This document shows positions 1 to 5,253 of a stretch of 6,828 bases of DNA, in pieces. The translations under genes and the position numbers were made by a program. Position 1 is the first letter of the stretch; each line of letters opens with the position of its first letter. The notes beneath the pieces are model-generated. The model saw only the letters and a list, made by a program, of their open reading frames with translations, was not told where the DNA came from and did no database searches. The stretch is from an uncultured Eubacteriales bacterium (GTDB lineage: Bacteria > Bacillota_A > Clostridia > Christensenellales > Aristaeellaceae), in contig ONXY01000341.1 in the NCBI GenBank assembly GCA_900321945.1, forward strand, positions 1-6,828. The letters are read 5' to 3'.

Positions 1-483
1 CAGCATCTGGATTTTCATTTCGGGGTCCCGGGTCGCCCAGTACAGGAACAGCTCGTCCCCGAACACGGCGGCGTCCGCGTCGATGGCGCGGTGTACGTTC
101 CATTCCCCTTCCGGAACGACGACGGGATTTGTCGCGTCCCGTTCAAAATGGATCCCGTCCGTGGAAACGGCGTGGCAGATATAATCTCTGGGGAACTGGC
201 CGTAGCTCTGGTAGAACAGATGAATCACGCCGTTCAGCACGACCGCGCCCGGCGCGGCGAGGCCGCGGCCCTCCGCCTCCTGTTCGGGCAGGATGGCCCC
301 GGTTTCCTCCCAGTTTTCCAGATCGTCGCTGACGGCGATCCCGATAATGAAGCGGTCGTATCCGGTCTCTTCGATCAGCTGTTTGGAAAAATACAGGTAT
401 CCCCTGCCGTGATACCGGATCACGCAGGGATCCTTCGCGAAGAAACGTCCGGGCTCCGACGTGGGCGATCTGAAAAGCATCAT
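1..483 (-). CDS. Beta-propeller glycoside hydrolase (GH43/GH32-like), N-terminal 161 residues, cut by left edge
   Basis: This is a partial gene reading leftwards out of the window. The visible 161 residues show the repeating blade pattern of the five-bladed beta-propeller glycosidases. KDPCVIRYHGRGYLYFS (residues 17-33) matches blade 1, and D18 is the expected catalytic base. SDDLENWEE (52-60) and AVSTDGIHFE (105-114) are typical strand-turn segments. AAPGAVVLNGVIHLFYQ (77-93) is blade 2. AIDADAAVFGDELFLYW (133-149) fits blade 3, with D135 as candidate pKa-modulating Asp. The general acid would lie beyond the edge. There is no signal peptide, so a cytoplasmic enzyme acting on imported oligosaccharides is likely. 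Two ATGs stand in tandem (483 and 480). AAGGGGG about 5 nt upstream supports this start over the frame that stays open further upstream. Family placement between GH43, GH32 and related propellers cannot be decided from this fragment, and substrate is unknown. Confidence 0.8.
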   Translation of the reverse strand, partial: MMLFRSPTSEPGRFFAKDPCVIRYHGRGYLYFSKQLIEETGYDRFIIGIAVSDDLENWEETGAILPEQEAEGRGLAAPGAVVLNGVIHLFYQSYGQFPRDYICHAVSTDGIHFERDATNPVVVPEGEWNVHRAIDADAAVFGDELFLYWATRDPEMKIQML

Positions 484-715
484 GCGTTCCCCCTTTTGTC
501 CAGCGGCGCGGCGGAAAACGAGACGGCCGGCAGCGGCAAACAGCCCCGCCGCTTTGATCAGTGCCTGCCGTGTTCGGCCGGTGTGGATGATCTGCCGCCG
601 GAGGATCCGTTCAGCGGGATAATCCGTCCCGCTCCGGAAAGCCGCCGCATCCTGACAGACTGTTTTCCGGAAAATCCGGCAGCTGTCCCGCGGCCGGTAT
701 CGCTTTCCTGTTCCG
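484..715. other. Long untranslated leader of the glycosidase gene
   Basis: About 230 bases lie between the glycosidase start codon and its predicted promoter, and no convincing gene was found here. Open frames exist on both strands but they lack a ribosome binding site and a recognisable protein. The segment contains a 7-bp perfect hairpin (613-633) and a 12-bp palindrome TTTTCCGGAAAA (663-674). If the promoter at 716-743 is right, the transcript carries an unusually long 5' leader that could hold a regulatory structure. No known riboswitch was recognised. Confidence 0.4.
613..633. repeat. Inverted repeat / hairpin in glycosidase leader
   Basis: AGCGGGA (613-619) and TCCCGCT (627-633) form a perfect 7-bp stem with a 7-nt loop. 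It lies about 130 bases upstream of the glycosidase start codon, within the predicted leader. No U-tract follows on either strand, so it is not an intrinsic terminator. It could be a leader structure or a protein-binding site. Confidence 0.4.
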
Positions 716-743
716 ATCATACCACATTTTTTTTATTTCTGAA
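716..743 (-). promoter_or_regulatory. Predicted extended -10 promoter for the glycosidase gene
   Basis: On the minus strand TATGAT (revcomp of 716-721, 5/6 to TATAAT) is preceded directly by TGG, an extended -10 element. A weak -35 candidate TTCAGA (738-743) sits 16 bp upstream. An A/T-rich spacer made mostly of T on the plus strand (726-738) stands out from the GC-rich surroundings. Transcription would start near 709. Confidence 0.45.
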
Positions 744-753
744 CAGCCCTTCT

Positions 754-783
754 GTTCCGTTTTTCAGCTTCCTGTGTTAAGAT
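754..783 (+). promoter_or_regulatory. Predicted extended -10 promoter for the membrane-protein gene
   Basis: TAAGAT (778-783) is preceded by TGT, giving an extended -10 motif. The -35 region (around 755-760) is poor. Transcription would start near 790 and give a leader of roughly 100 nt. The site is arranged back to back with the glycosidase promoter, so one regulator could act on both. Confidence 0.35.
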
Positions 784-822
784 AGGGACCGGCGGCGGTC
801 AAAGAGAGAATTCGACGGTTTT

Positions 823-873
823 CCGGAGGCAGGCGGAGAGCCTGCTCCGGCGCTCCGCGGAGAACGCCGCGGA
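823..873 (+). promoter_or_regulatory. Two consecutive strong stem-loops in the leader, ending just before the ribosome binding site
   Basis: The first hairpin (823-850) has 11 pairs with one bulged G (829) and a GGAGA loop (835-839). The second (854-873) pairs TCCGCGG with CCGCGGA around a 6-nt loop. The second ends 4 nt before the AGGTGA ribosome binding site (877-882) of the membrane-protein gene. There is no U-tract, so neither is a terminator. The placement suggests control of translation or mRNA stability. No known riboswitch class was recognised. Confidence 0.4.
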
Positions 874-890
874 AACAGGTGAAGAAAAAG

Positions 891-1658
891 ATGAAGCGGA
901 GGAAAATCAGCGCGGTCAGCGCCCTGCACTATGTCAGGCTGGTATACAGATCTGTCATCTTTCTGCTTCTGCTGATCAGCTATATATCCTACAGGATCCA
1001 CGACGGGGAAGCGATTACCGACGTCCTTGAGAGAAGGCCTCTGATCCTTGTCGTCGCCTGGATCGTCTCCGCGGTTGAGATGGTCTTCCGGTTCTTCCCC
1101 TCCCGTCTGGAGAGTCCGGGATGTCAGAAGCAGTTCAGACGCAACTATATCAAATCCGGCGAAACGAACATCCGGATCCAGGATAACAACGCAACGGTCC
1201 TGGTCGCCCTCGTATGGATCGTGTTCAACGGAATCATCGGCGCGCTGCGGATGTCGGATGTTCTGGACGACGGGATCATGATCCTCCTGTGCAGCGCCTA
1301 TTCCGTGTGCGATCTGATCTGCATTCTCTTCTTCTGTCCGTTCCAGACCTGGTTCATGAAAAACAAATGCTGCGGAACCTGCCGGATTTACAACTGGGAT
1401 TACGCGATGATGTTTACGCCTTTCTTCTTCGTCCGGAAGCTGTACGCCTGGAGCCTGCTGGGACTGTCCGTGGCGCTGCTGGTCCGCTGGGAGATTACGT
1501 TCTACAGACATCCGGAGCGGTTCGCGGAAAACACGAACGAGTACCTGCAGTGCAGAAACTGTACGGAAAAACTCTGCGCGCACAAGAAGCAGCTGAAATC
1601 TCTCTGGCGGCAGGTGGAGGAATACACCGCCGAAAGGATCCGGAAGCTGAGAAAGTGA
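891..1658 (+). CDS. Five-helix membrane protein with cysteine clusters, function unknown
   Basis: I do not recognise a functional family for this 255-residue protein. A very basic N-terminus (MKRRK) precedes five likely membrane segments at about 17-36, 50-69, 100-119, 127-149 and 183-204. Between segments 4 and 5 lies FFCPFQTWFMKNKCCGTCRIYNWDY (147-171 region), with C149, C160, C161 and C164. After the last segment comes CRNCTEKLC (221-229), followed by a charged, probably helical tail to residue 255. The seven cysteines in two clusters could bind a metal or form disulfides. The positive-inside rule puts the N-terminus in the cytoplasm. ATG 891 is preferred because AGGTGA lies 8 nt upstream. 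A GTG at 879 would add only four residues and has a weaker site. The gene stands alone, divergent from the glycosidase, with no evident functional tie to the BMC genes. Confidence 0.8.
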   Translation: MKRRKISAVSALHYVRLVYRSVIFLLLLISYISYRIHDGEAITDVLERRPLILVVAWIVSAVEMVFRFFPSRLESPGCQKQFRRNYIKSGETNIRIQDNNATVLVALVWIVFNGIIGALRMSDVLDDGIMILLCSAYSVCDLICILFFCPFQTWFMKNKCCGTCRIYNWDYAMMFTPFFFVRKLYAWSLLGLSVALLVRWEITFYRHPERFAENTNEYLQCRNCTEKLCAHKKQLKSLWRQVEEYTAERIRKLRK

Positions 1659-1863
1659 GCTGAAAAGCGGGAAAAAACCGCCGGTCCTTCTCCGCTGTGC
1701 GTAAAACGGCTGTCAGGAATAAAACAGCGTCCTGACGGGAGAAAAAAAAGAAAAAAATCAAAACATGACCGCAGGCGGCTGCTTCGGTTTCCCGGCCGGC
1801 GCGCTGTCCGTTTCCGATGTGACCGCCCGGAACAGCCGGAGCGAACGGCAGGAGCCCGCCGAA

Positions 1864-1879
1864 GAACCGATGTCGGTTC
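1864..1879. repeat. Palindrome GAACCGA-TG-TCGGTTC, possible operator
   Basis: Two perfect 7-bp half-sites are separated by 2 bases. It lies about 110 bp upstream of the kinase -35 element. The size and symmetry fit a dimeric helix-turn-helix operator, and a small RNA hairpin is the alternative. It does not match the usual central CG of LacI-family operators, because the centre here is TG. Confidence 0.3.
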
Positions 1880-1898
1880 ACTGATTTCTGTGGCCGGA

Positions 1899-1932
1899 TT
1901 AACCTTCCGCGCTGCATTCCGGAGCAGGTTAA
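1899..1932. repeat. Bulged hairpin upstream of the kinase promoter
   Basis: TTAACCT (1899-1905) pairs with AGGTTAA (1926-1932), and TCCG (1906-1909) pairs with CGGA (1920-1923), leaving a 2-nt bulge (1924-1925) and a 10-nt loop. No T-tract follows on either strand, which argues against an intrinsic terminator. It may be a DNA-binding site or the remnant of a transcript end. Confidence 0.3.
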
Positions 1933-1957
1933 GGCAAACCGTATCCCGGTTCAGTCC

Positions 1958-2006
1958 GCCGCCGCGCGTCCGCCGCCGCTCCGGTCTTGCCGCCGCGCGC
2001 CCGCCG
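1958..2006. repeat. 18-bp direct repeat at 31-bp offset, overlapping the kinase promoter
   Basis: The 18-bp unit GCCGCCGCGCGTCCGCCG (1958-1975) recurs at 1989-2006 with a single change (T1969 to C2000). The 31-bp offset is close to three helical turns, and the second copy fills the region between the -35 and -10 hexamers. Low sequence complexity (CCG runs) makes chance similarity possible. Confidence 0.4.
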
Positions 2007-2015
2007 TGATATAAT
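1987..2015 (+). promoter_or_regulatory. Strong sigma-A type promoter for the kinase gene
   Basis: TTGCCG (1987-1992) and a perfect TATAAT (2010-2015) are separated by 17 bp, and TGA directly precedes the -10 to give an extended -10. Transcription should start near 2022, leaving a leader of about 30 nt with AAGGAGGA 8 nt before the GTG start codon. Confidence 0.8.
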
Positions 2016-2051
2016 GAAGCGCCTGAAAAAAGAAAAAGGAGGATTCAGTCC

Positions 2052-2924
2052 GTGAAAATTCTGAATTACGGTTCCATGAACGTGGATTTCGTCTATGAGG
2101 TGGATCATATCGTCCGTCCCGGCGAGACGATCAACGCCCGGGGGCGGAACGTCTATCCCGGCGGCAAGGGGCTGAATCAGTCCGTCGCCGTGGCGAGAGC
2201 CGGAGGCGAGGTATATCATATCGGCGTCCTCGGCGCGGACGGGGAAGTGCTGGAACAGGCGCTCCTGGAAAACCGCATCCATATGGACCATATCAAGCGC
2301 GTCTCCGGCGGCAGCGCGCATACCGTAATCCAGGTGGACCGGGACGGTCAGAACTGCATCATCGTTTTCGCCGGAAAGGAGATCACCTTTACGGATGAGG
2401 AAATGGACGCGGTTCTCTCCCGCTTCGGTCCCGGCGACGCGGTCATCTTCCAGAACGAGCTGGACCGCAGCCCCGTCTTCATGCGCAGGGCGGCGGAGCG
2501 CGGGCTGACGGTCATCTTCAATCCCTCCCCCATGGAGGATTCCGTTTTTTCCTATCCGCTGGACGAGGTCGGCTGGTTCGTGGTGAACGAAATCGAAGGC
2601 GCCGCCCTGACGGGGGAAACCGCTCCGGAGAAAATTCTGGACGCGATGCGGGAGAAGTTCCCGGACGCCGGAGTAGTCCTGACCCTGGGCGCCGACGGCG
2701 CATGGGCCATGCGCGGGGAGGAACGGTTCTTCCAGCCCGCCTTCCCGGTCAGAGCGGTGGACACCACCGCCGCCGGCGACACCTTCATGGGCTTCTTCGT
2801 CGTGGGTATGCTGAAGGGCGAGCCCCTTCAGGACGTCCTGGCCCGGGCCGCGAAGGCTTCCTCCATCGCCGTCTCCCGTCCCGGAGCCGCGGTTTCGATC
2901 CCCACTGCCGAGGAAGTCGGCTGA
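2052..2924 (+). CDS. PfkB-family sugar kinase, ribokinase-like
   Basis: This 290-residue protein has ordinary ribokinase length and is expected to phosphorylate a sugar with ATP in the cytoplasm. Motifs occur in family order. GSMNVDF (7-13, D12 sugar contact) comes first, then PGGKGLNQSVAVARAGG (36-52), the first PfkB signature. NPSP (158-161) and the ribokinase-type NEIE (179-182) follow, then LTLGADGA (210-217). DTTAAGDTF (237-245) is the ATP/anion-hole signature, with D243 the catalytic base and the same DTTAAGDTF string as E. coli ribokinase. AAKASSIAVSRPGAAVSIPT (266-285) closes the nucleotide site. Substrate could be ribose, deoxyribose or a related sugar and cannot be settled here. The GTG start is supported by AAGGAGGA at 8 nt. 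It has its own strong promoter and converges on the BMC operon, so it is a separate unit that may supply a sugar phosphate to the same pathway (inference). Confidence 0.93.
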   Translation: MKILNYGSMNVDFVYEVDHIVRPGETINARGRNVYPGGKGLNQSVAVARAGGEVYHIGVLGADGEVLEQALLENRIHMDHIKRVSGGSAHTVIQVDRDGQNCIIVFAGKEITFTDEEMDAVLSRFGPGDAVIFQNELDRSPVFMRRAAERGLTVIFNPSPMEDSVFSYPLDEVGWFVVNEIEGAALTGETAPEKILDAMREKFPDAGVVLTLGADGAWAMRGEERFFQPAFPVRAVDTTAAGDTFMGFFVVGMLKGEPLQDVLARAAKASSIAVSRPGAAVSIPTAEEVG

Positions 2925-2942
2925 CCCGACCTTCGGAAGCGA

Positions 2943-2978
2943 AAAACCGCGCCGGCGCATAAGCGCCGGCGCGGTTTT
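2943..2978. terminator. Bidirectional intrinsic terminator between kinase and BMC operon
   Basis: A perfect 16-bp stem (2943-2958 with 2963-2978) encloses the loop ATAA. It has a 12-bp all-GC core flanked by A4 on one side and T4 on the other. On the plus strand it gives GG-TTTT after the kinase, and on the minus strand GG-TTTTT after the dehydrogenase, so it can end both convergent transcripts. It starts 18 nt after the kinase stop and lies 29 nt beyond the dehydrogenase stop. Confidence 0.92.
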
Positions 2979-3007
2979 CCGTCCGGAGGCGGCAGTTCCG
3001 TTTTTTC

Positions 3008-4276
3008 TCAGAGTCTGCCTTCCCAGGCGTTCCGGTAGGTTTCGATAACTTCCTCCCTGGTCGGGGTGATCAGGTTCGTGGCCATGCAGCTGTCCCGGAG
3101 GGCCAGATCCGCCAGCGCGGGAAACGCCTCCGGCGAAACCTTCCCCTCCGCCGCCTCGCGCAGCGTGGCGGGAATTCCAAGATCCAGAGCCATTTCCCGG
3201 GTCTTCCGGATCACGCTCTCCGGCGTGTTCTCCGGAAGCTCCATAGCTTCGGCGACGCGGATCAGACGGCGCCGGGCCTCCGCGTCCCGGCTGTTGAATT
3301 TCAGCACATAAGGCAGCAGCACCGCGTTGCAGACCCCGTGGGGCAGGTTGGAGTGTCCGCCCAGGGCGTGCGCCATGGCGTGCACCATACCCAGCCCTGC
3401 GTTGGAAAAGGCCATGCCCGCGATGTTTTCCGCGTAGGCCATCATTTCGCGGGCTTCCGCGTCGTTCCCGTCCCGCACGGCCCGCGGAAGGTATTTCGTC
3501 ACCGTTCCGACCGCCCAGTACGCGTCGTGATCCGTATAGGGGTTGGCGCCCGTGGAACAGGCCGCCTCGACGGCGTGGGTCAGGGCGTCCAGCCCCGTGG
3601 ACGCCGTCAGCTTCGGCGGCATGGAAATCATGAAATCAATGTCGTTCACGGCGATGCTGACCATGCAGTTCGGATCGATCATGGCCATCTTGGTCCCCCG
3701 GGCCGGATCGGTAACGATATAGAAGGTGGTGCATTCCGACCCGGTGCCCGCCGTGGTGTTGATCACCGCGATCGGCAGCCCCGGCTTCCGGGATTTGTTC
3801 ACCCCCTCATAATCCTCCACCCGTCCGCCGTTGGCCAGCACGATGCCGGTCGCCTTCGCCGTGTCGATGGCGCTTCCGCCGCCCACCGCGACCAGCAGGT
3901 CCGCGCCGGTCTCCTTCGCCCGGCCGATGCAGTCGTTCACCACCTGAATCGTAGGATTCGGCTGCACGCCCGCGAAAACGGAGCACGCGACCCCCTGCTC
4001 CTCCAGCACGCCCCGGACCCGGTCCGCGGCCCCGGATTTCGCCAGAAACCCGTCGGTCACGATCAGCGCCCGCCGGACCGCCAGTTTCCGGACCTCCGGG
4101 CCCAGCATGCGGACGGAGCCCCGTCCGAAAAAGCTGGTTTTCACCGCGCTGATCCGGTACCCCTCCGGCGCGGCGGGCTTCGCCGCCTGAACGCCGCGGG
4201 CGGCCAGCACCCGGCGGACGATCTCCTCGACCTCCGCCTCCGTGATGCCGGTGTTTCTCCAGTTCTCCTGACTCAT
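3008..4276 (-). CDS. Iron-dependent (group III) alcohol dehydrogenase with BMC encapsulation peptide
   Basis: This is a 422-residue NAD(H)-linked oxidoreductase of the FucO/PduQ-like iron ADH family, probably reducing an aldehyde to the alcohol. The GGGSAID nucleotide motif is at 132-138. Metal ligands fit the FucO pattern: D230 and H234 in DALTHA, H303 in HAMAHALG, and H313 in LPHGVCN. TTAGTGSE (174-181) and GMAFSNAGLG (287-296) are family hallmarks. The first 28 residues are an extension absent from free FucO. After SQENWRNTGI comes TEAEVEEIVRRVLAARG (12-28), an amphipathic helix, followed by a Pro/Ala-rich linker and the start of the catalytic domain near 40. This fits an encapsulation peptide, so the enzyme probably sits in the compartment lumen and recycles NAD+. 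ATG 4276 is chosen for GGGAG at 8 nt. ATG 4291 would add MGARK. It is last in the shell operon, 82 nt after the last vertex gene. The exact aldehyde is unknown. Confidence 0.95.
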   Translation of the reverse strand: MSQENWRNTGITEAEVEEIVRRVLAARGVQAAKPAAPEGYRISAVKTSFFGRGSVRMLGPEVRKLAVRRALIVTDGFLAKSGAADRVRGVLEEQGVACSVFAGVQPNPTIQVVNDCIGRAKETGADLLVAVGGGSAIDTAKATGIVLANGGRVEDYEGVNKSRKPGLPIAVINTTAGTGSECTTFYIVTDPARGTKMAMIDPNCMVSIAVNDIDFMISMPPKLTASTGLDALTHAVEAACSTGANPYTDHDAYWAVGTVTKYLPRAVRDGNDAEAREMMAYAENIAGMAFSNAGLGMVHAMAHALGGHSNLPHGVCNAVLLPYVLKFNSRDAEARRRLIRVAEAMELPENTPESVIRKTREMALDLGIPATLREAAEGKVSPEAFPALADLALRDSCMATNLITPTREEVIETYRNAWEGRL

Positions 4277-4321
4277 TTTCCGCGCTCCCATCCGCTTCCG
4301 GTGTCCCGGGATTCACGCGCC

Positions 4322-4340
4322 GGACGGGTTTTTCCCGTCC
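4322..4340 (-). promoter_or_regulatory. Hairpin between the last vertex gene and the dehydrogenase
   Basis: GGACGGG (4322-4328) and CCCGTCC (4334-4340) form a perfect 7-bp stem. Read on the coding strand the loop is AAAAA and no U-tract follows, so it is not a terminator. It lies in the only gap over 40 nt within the lacI-to-dehydrogenase run and could mark an RNA-processing or stability element that sets dehydrogenase levels apart from the shell genes. Confidence 0.35.
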
Positions 4341-4358
4341 TCCGGTCTTCTGTCCGGA

Positions 4359-4622
4359 TTACAGCGTTTCGGGATCGATGATCCCGGCGATCGTGGTGTC
4401 CGACGGCGGCGGCGCGTTCAGGTCCAGCATCAGCGCGGCTTCCGCCCGCCCGATCATGTACACCGTATCCCCGACGCCCGCCACGCCCGTCGCGTCGCAG
4501 GCGATGACGGTACCGGCCGGTTTCCCGTCGATGAGTTTCCGCACGACCAGCAGGCGGCGGCCCTTCAGCGTGGGCGTCTTCACGGTGCACACCACGCAGC
4601 CGATCACAATGCCGATATTCAC
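4359..4622 (-). CDS. BMC-P pentameric vertex protein (EutN/CcmL family), copy 4 in operon order, divergent
   Basis: This 87-residue protein carries one EutN/CcmL domain, the fold that forms pentamers at the vertices of microcompartment shells. The N-terminal signature is visible as IGIVIGCVVCTVKTPTLKGRRLLVV (3-27), and the end IAGIIDPETL (78-87) matches the usual closing strand GIID. It is the shortest of the four. The central motif reads VAGVGDTVYMIGRAEAALML (47-66), so the usual GSS-R loop is replaced by GRAEAAL. A PPPSD segment (71-75) follows. Two cysteines (C9, C12) sit where the paralogues have T/S and S. The start is GTG at 4622, with AGGAGGAGG upstream giving about 11 nt spacing. It is separated from the preceding gene by 38 nt. 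Confidence 0.9.
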   Translation of the reverse strand: MNIGIVIGCVVCTVKTPTLKGRRLLVVRKLIDGKPAGTVIACDATGVAGVGDTVYMIGRAEAALMLDLNAPPPSDTTIAGIIDPETL

Positions 4623-4660
4623 GTTTCCGCCCGCCTCCTCCTTTTTTTCCGCCGCCCGGC

Positions 4661-4951
4661 TCAGTGACAGTAGACGGTCTTCCCCCGCCAGGTATAATGG
4701 TCCACCACGCCGCAGACGGTCATGCTGGCGATCATCCGGTCGTCGCCCGTAACCATTTTCGCGGATCCCCCGTCGTTGTTCAGAAGCACGATATCCCCGA
4801 TGCCGGCGTCCGCCGCGTCCAGCACGACGAACTCCTCGCCGGTGGGCTCGCCCTCCAGGGTCAGGTTCCGCGCCCGCAGCATTTTCAGGCCCCGGTACCG
4901 CTCGTATTTCACCGTGCTGACCACCGTGCCCGTTATGATCCCGATCTTCAT
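4661..4951 (-). CDS. BMC-P pentameric vertex protein (EutN/CcmL family), copy 3 in operon order, divergent loop
   Basis: This is a 96-residue EutN/CcmL-domain shell protein. The family signature ITGTVVSTVKYERYRGLKML (6-25) is clear, and the second half reads DAADAGIGDIVLLNNDGGSAKMV (45-67). The glycine-rich turn AGIGD is kept, but GSSSR of the first two copies has become GGSAK. The C-terminus VCGVVDHYTWRGKTVYCH (79-96) adds aromatic and Cys residues not seen in its neighbours. The ATG at 4951 overlaps the preceding stop as ATGA, so translation is probably coupled. The longer open frame upstream of this ATG is only read-through of the neighbouring gene in another frame. Confidence 0.92.
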   Translation of the reverse strand: MKIGIITGTVVSTVKYERYRGLKMLRARNLTLEGEPTGEEFVVLDAADAGIGDIVLLNNDGGSAKMVTGDDRMIASMTVCGVVDHYTWRGKTVYCH

Positions 4952-5253
4952 TCTGCGGCCTCCGATTTGGAGAAGACCCGCCGGCCTTCGATATCCACGG
5001 AGTCCACGATCCCGATGATCGTGCTGTCCACGGGTTTGGCCGTGGTCAGATCCGTCTGGCGGGAGGAACTTCCGCCCGCCCACATGACGATCTCTCCCTC
5101 CCCGGCTCCGACGGTATCCACCGTGACGAAGGGGGAGCCTTTCTCCTCCATGGTTTCCGGATCCACCGGCACGGCGATCAGCAGTTTCAGGCCTTCCAGC
5201 CGCTCGCACTTGCGCGTGGACACCATGGATCCGATCACTTTAGCCAGCTGCAT
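4948..5253 (-). CDS. BMC-P pentameric vertex protein (EutN/CcmL family), copy 2 in operon order
   Basis: This 101-residue shell vertex protein has a canonical EutN/CcmL layout. VIGSMVSTRKCERLEGLKLLIAVPV (6-30) is the first beta-barrel signature. TVDTVGAGEGEIVMWAGGSSSRQTD (44-68) holds the VGAGEGE turn and the intact GSSSR loop. STIIGIVDSVDI (77-88) is the closing strand, followed by a short charged tail. It overlaps the end of the preceding gene by 14 bp (5240-5253) and shares ATGA with the next. Its ribosome binding site AGGAGG lies inside the upstream coding sequence, about 9 nt before the ATG. It is most like copy 1 and is a good candidate for a true vertex cap. Confidence 0.94.
   Translation of the reverse strand: MQLAKVIGSMVSTRKCERLEGLKLLIAVPVDPETMEEKGSPFVTVDTVGAGEGEIVMWAGGSSSRQTDLTTAKPVDSTIIGIVDSVDIEGRRVFSKSEAAE

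Larger units (their letters stand above)
1659..1986. other. Intergenic region with inverted repeats, no convincing gene
   Basis: This stretch lies between the membrane-protein stop and the kinase promoter. It contains a 7-bp hairpin with an 11-nt loop (1712-1736), an A-rich tract (1742-1764), a short palindrome (1864-1879), a larger hairpin (1899-1932) and the first copy of a GC-rich direct repeat. The hairpin at 1712-1736 is followed by A rather than T on the plus strand, so it is not a proper terminator for the upstream gene. A 39-codon ATG frame at 1765 lacks a ribosome binding site. Confidence 0.5.

Noticed and set aside
91..780. Long plus-strand open frame of 229 codons over the glycosidase and its leader
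   Set aside because: It is antisense to the well-supported glycosidase for its first half, has no ribosome binding site and its protein has no recognisable fold. High GC content explains the lack of stops.
777..1583. Minus-strand open frame opposite the membrane-protein gene
   Set aside because: The translation is rich in Arg, Asp, Pro and Gln with no domain pattern. The plus-strand frame has clear hydrophobic helices and a good ribosome binding site.
1712..1736. Hairpin considered as terminator of the membrane-protein gene
   Set aside because: The 7-bp stem has an 11-nt loop and is followed by A-rich rather than T-rich sequence on the coding strand.
1765..1884. 39-codon ATG frame in the intergenic region
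   Set aside because: An A-rich tract replaces any Shine-Dalgarno sequence at usable distance, and the peptide has no recognisable feature.
1929..2960. Minus-strand open frame of 343 codons opposite the kinase
   Set aside because: The kinase has all PfkB motifs and its own promoter. The antisense frame crosses the terminator and shows only low-complexity charged sequence.
3338..4381. Plus-strand open frame of 347 codons opposite the alcohol dehydrogenase
   Set aside because: It is a shadow of the ADH reading frame: Arg/His/Gly-rich, no domain, no ribosome binding site.
4622..5209. Longer open frames that extend two vertex genes upstream
   Set aside because: The extensions run over the neighbouring vertex gene in another frame, while the internal starts have ATGA overlaps or AGGAGG sites and give canonical EutN N-termini.
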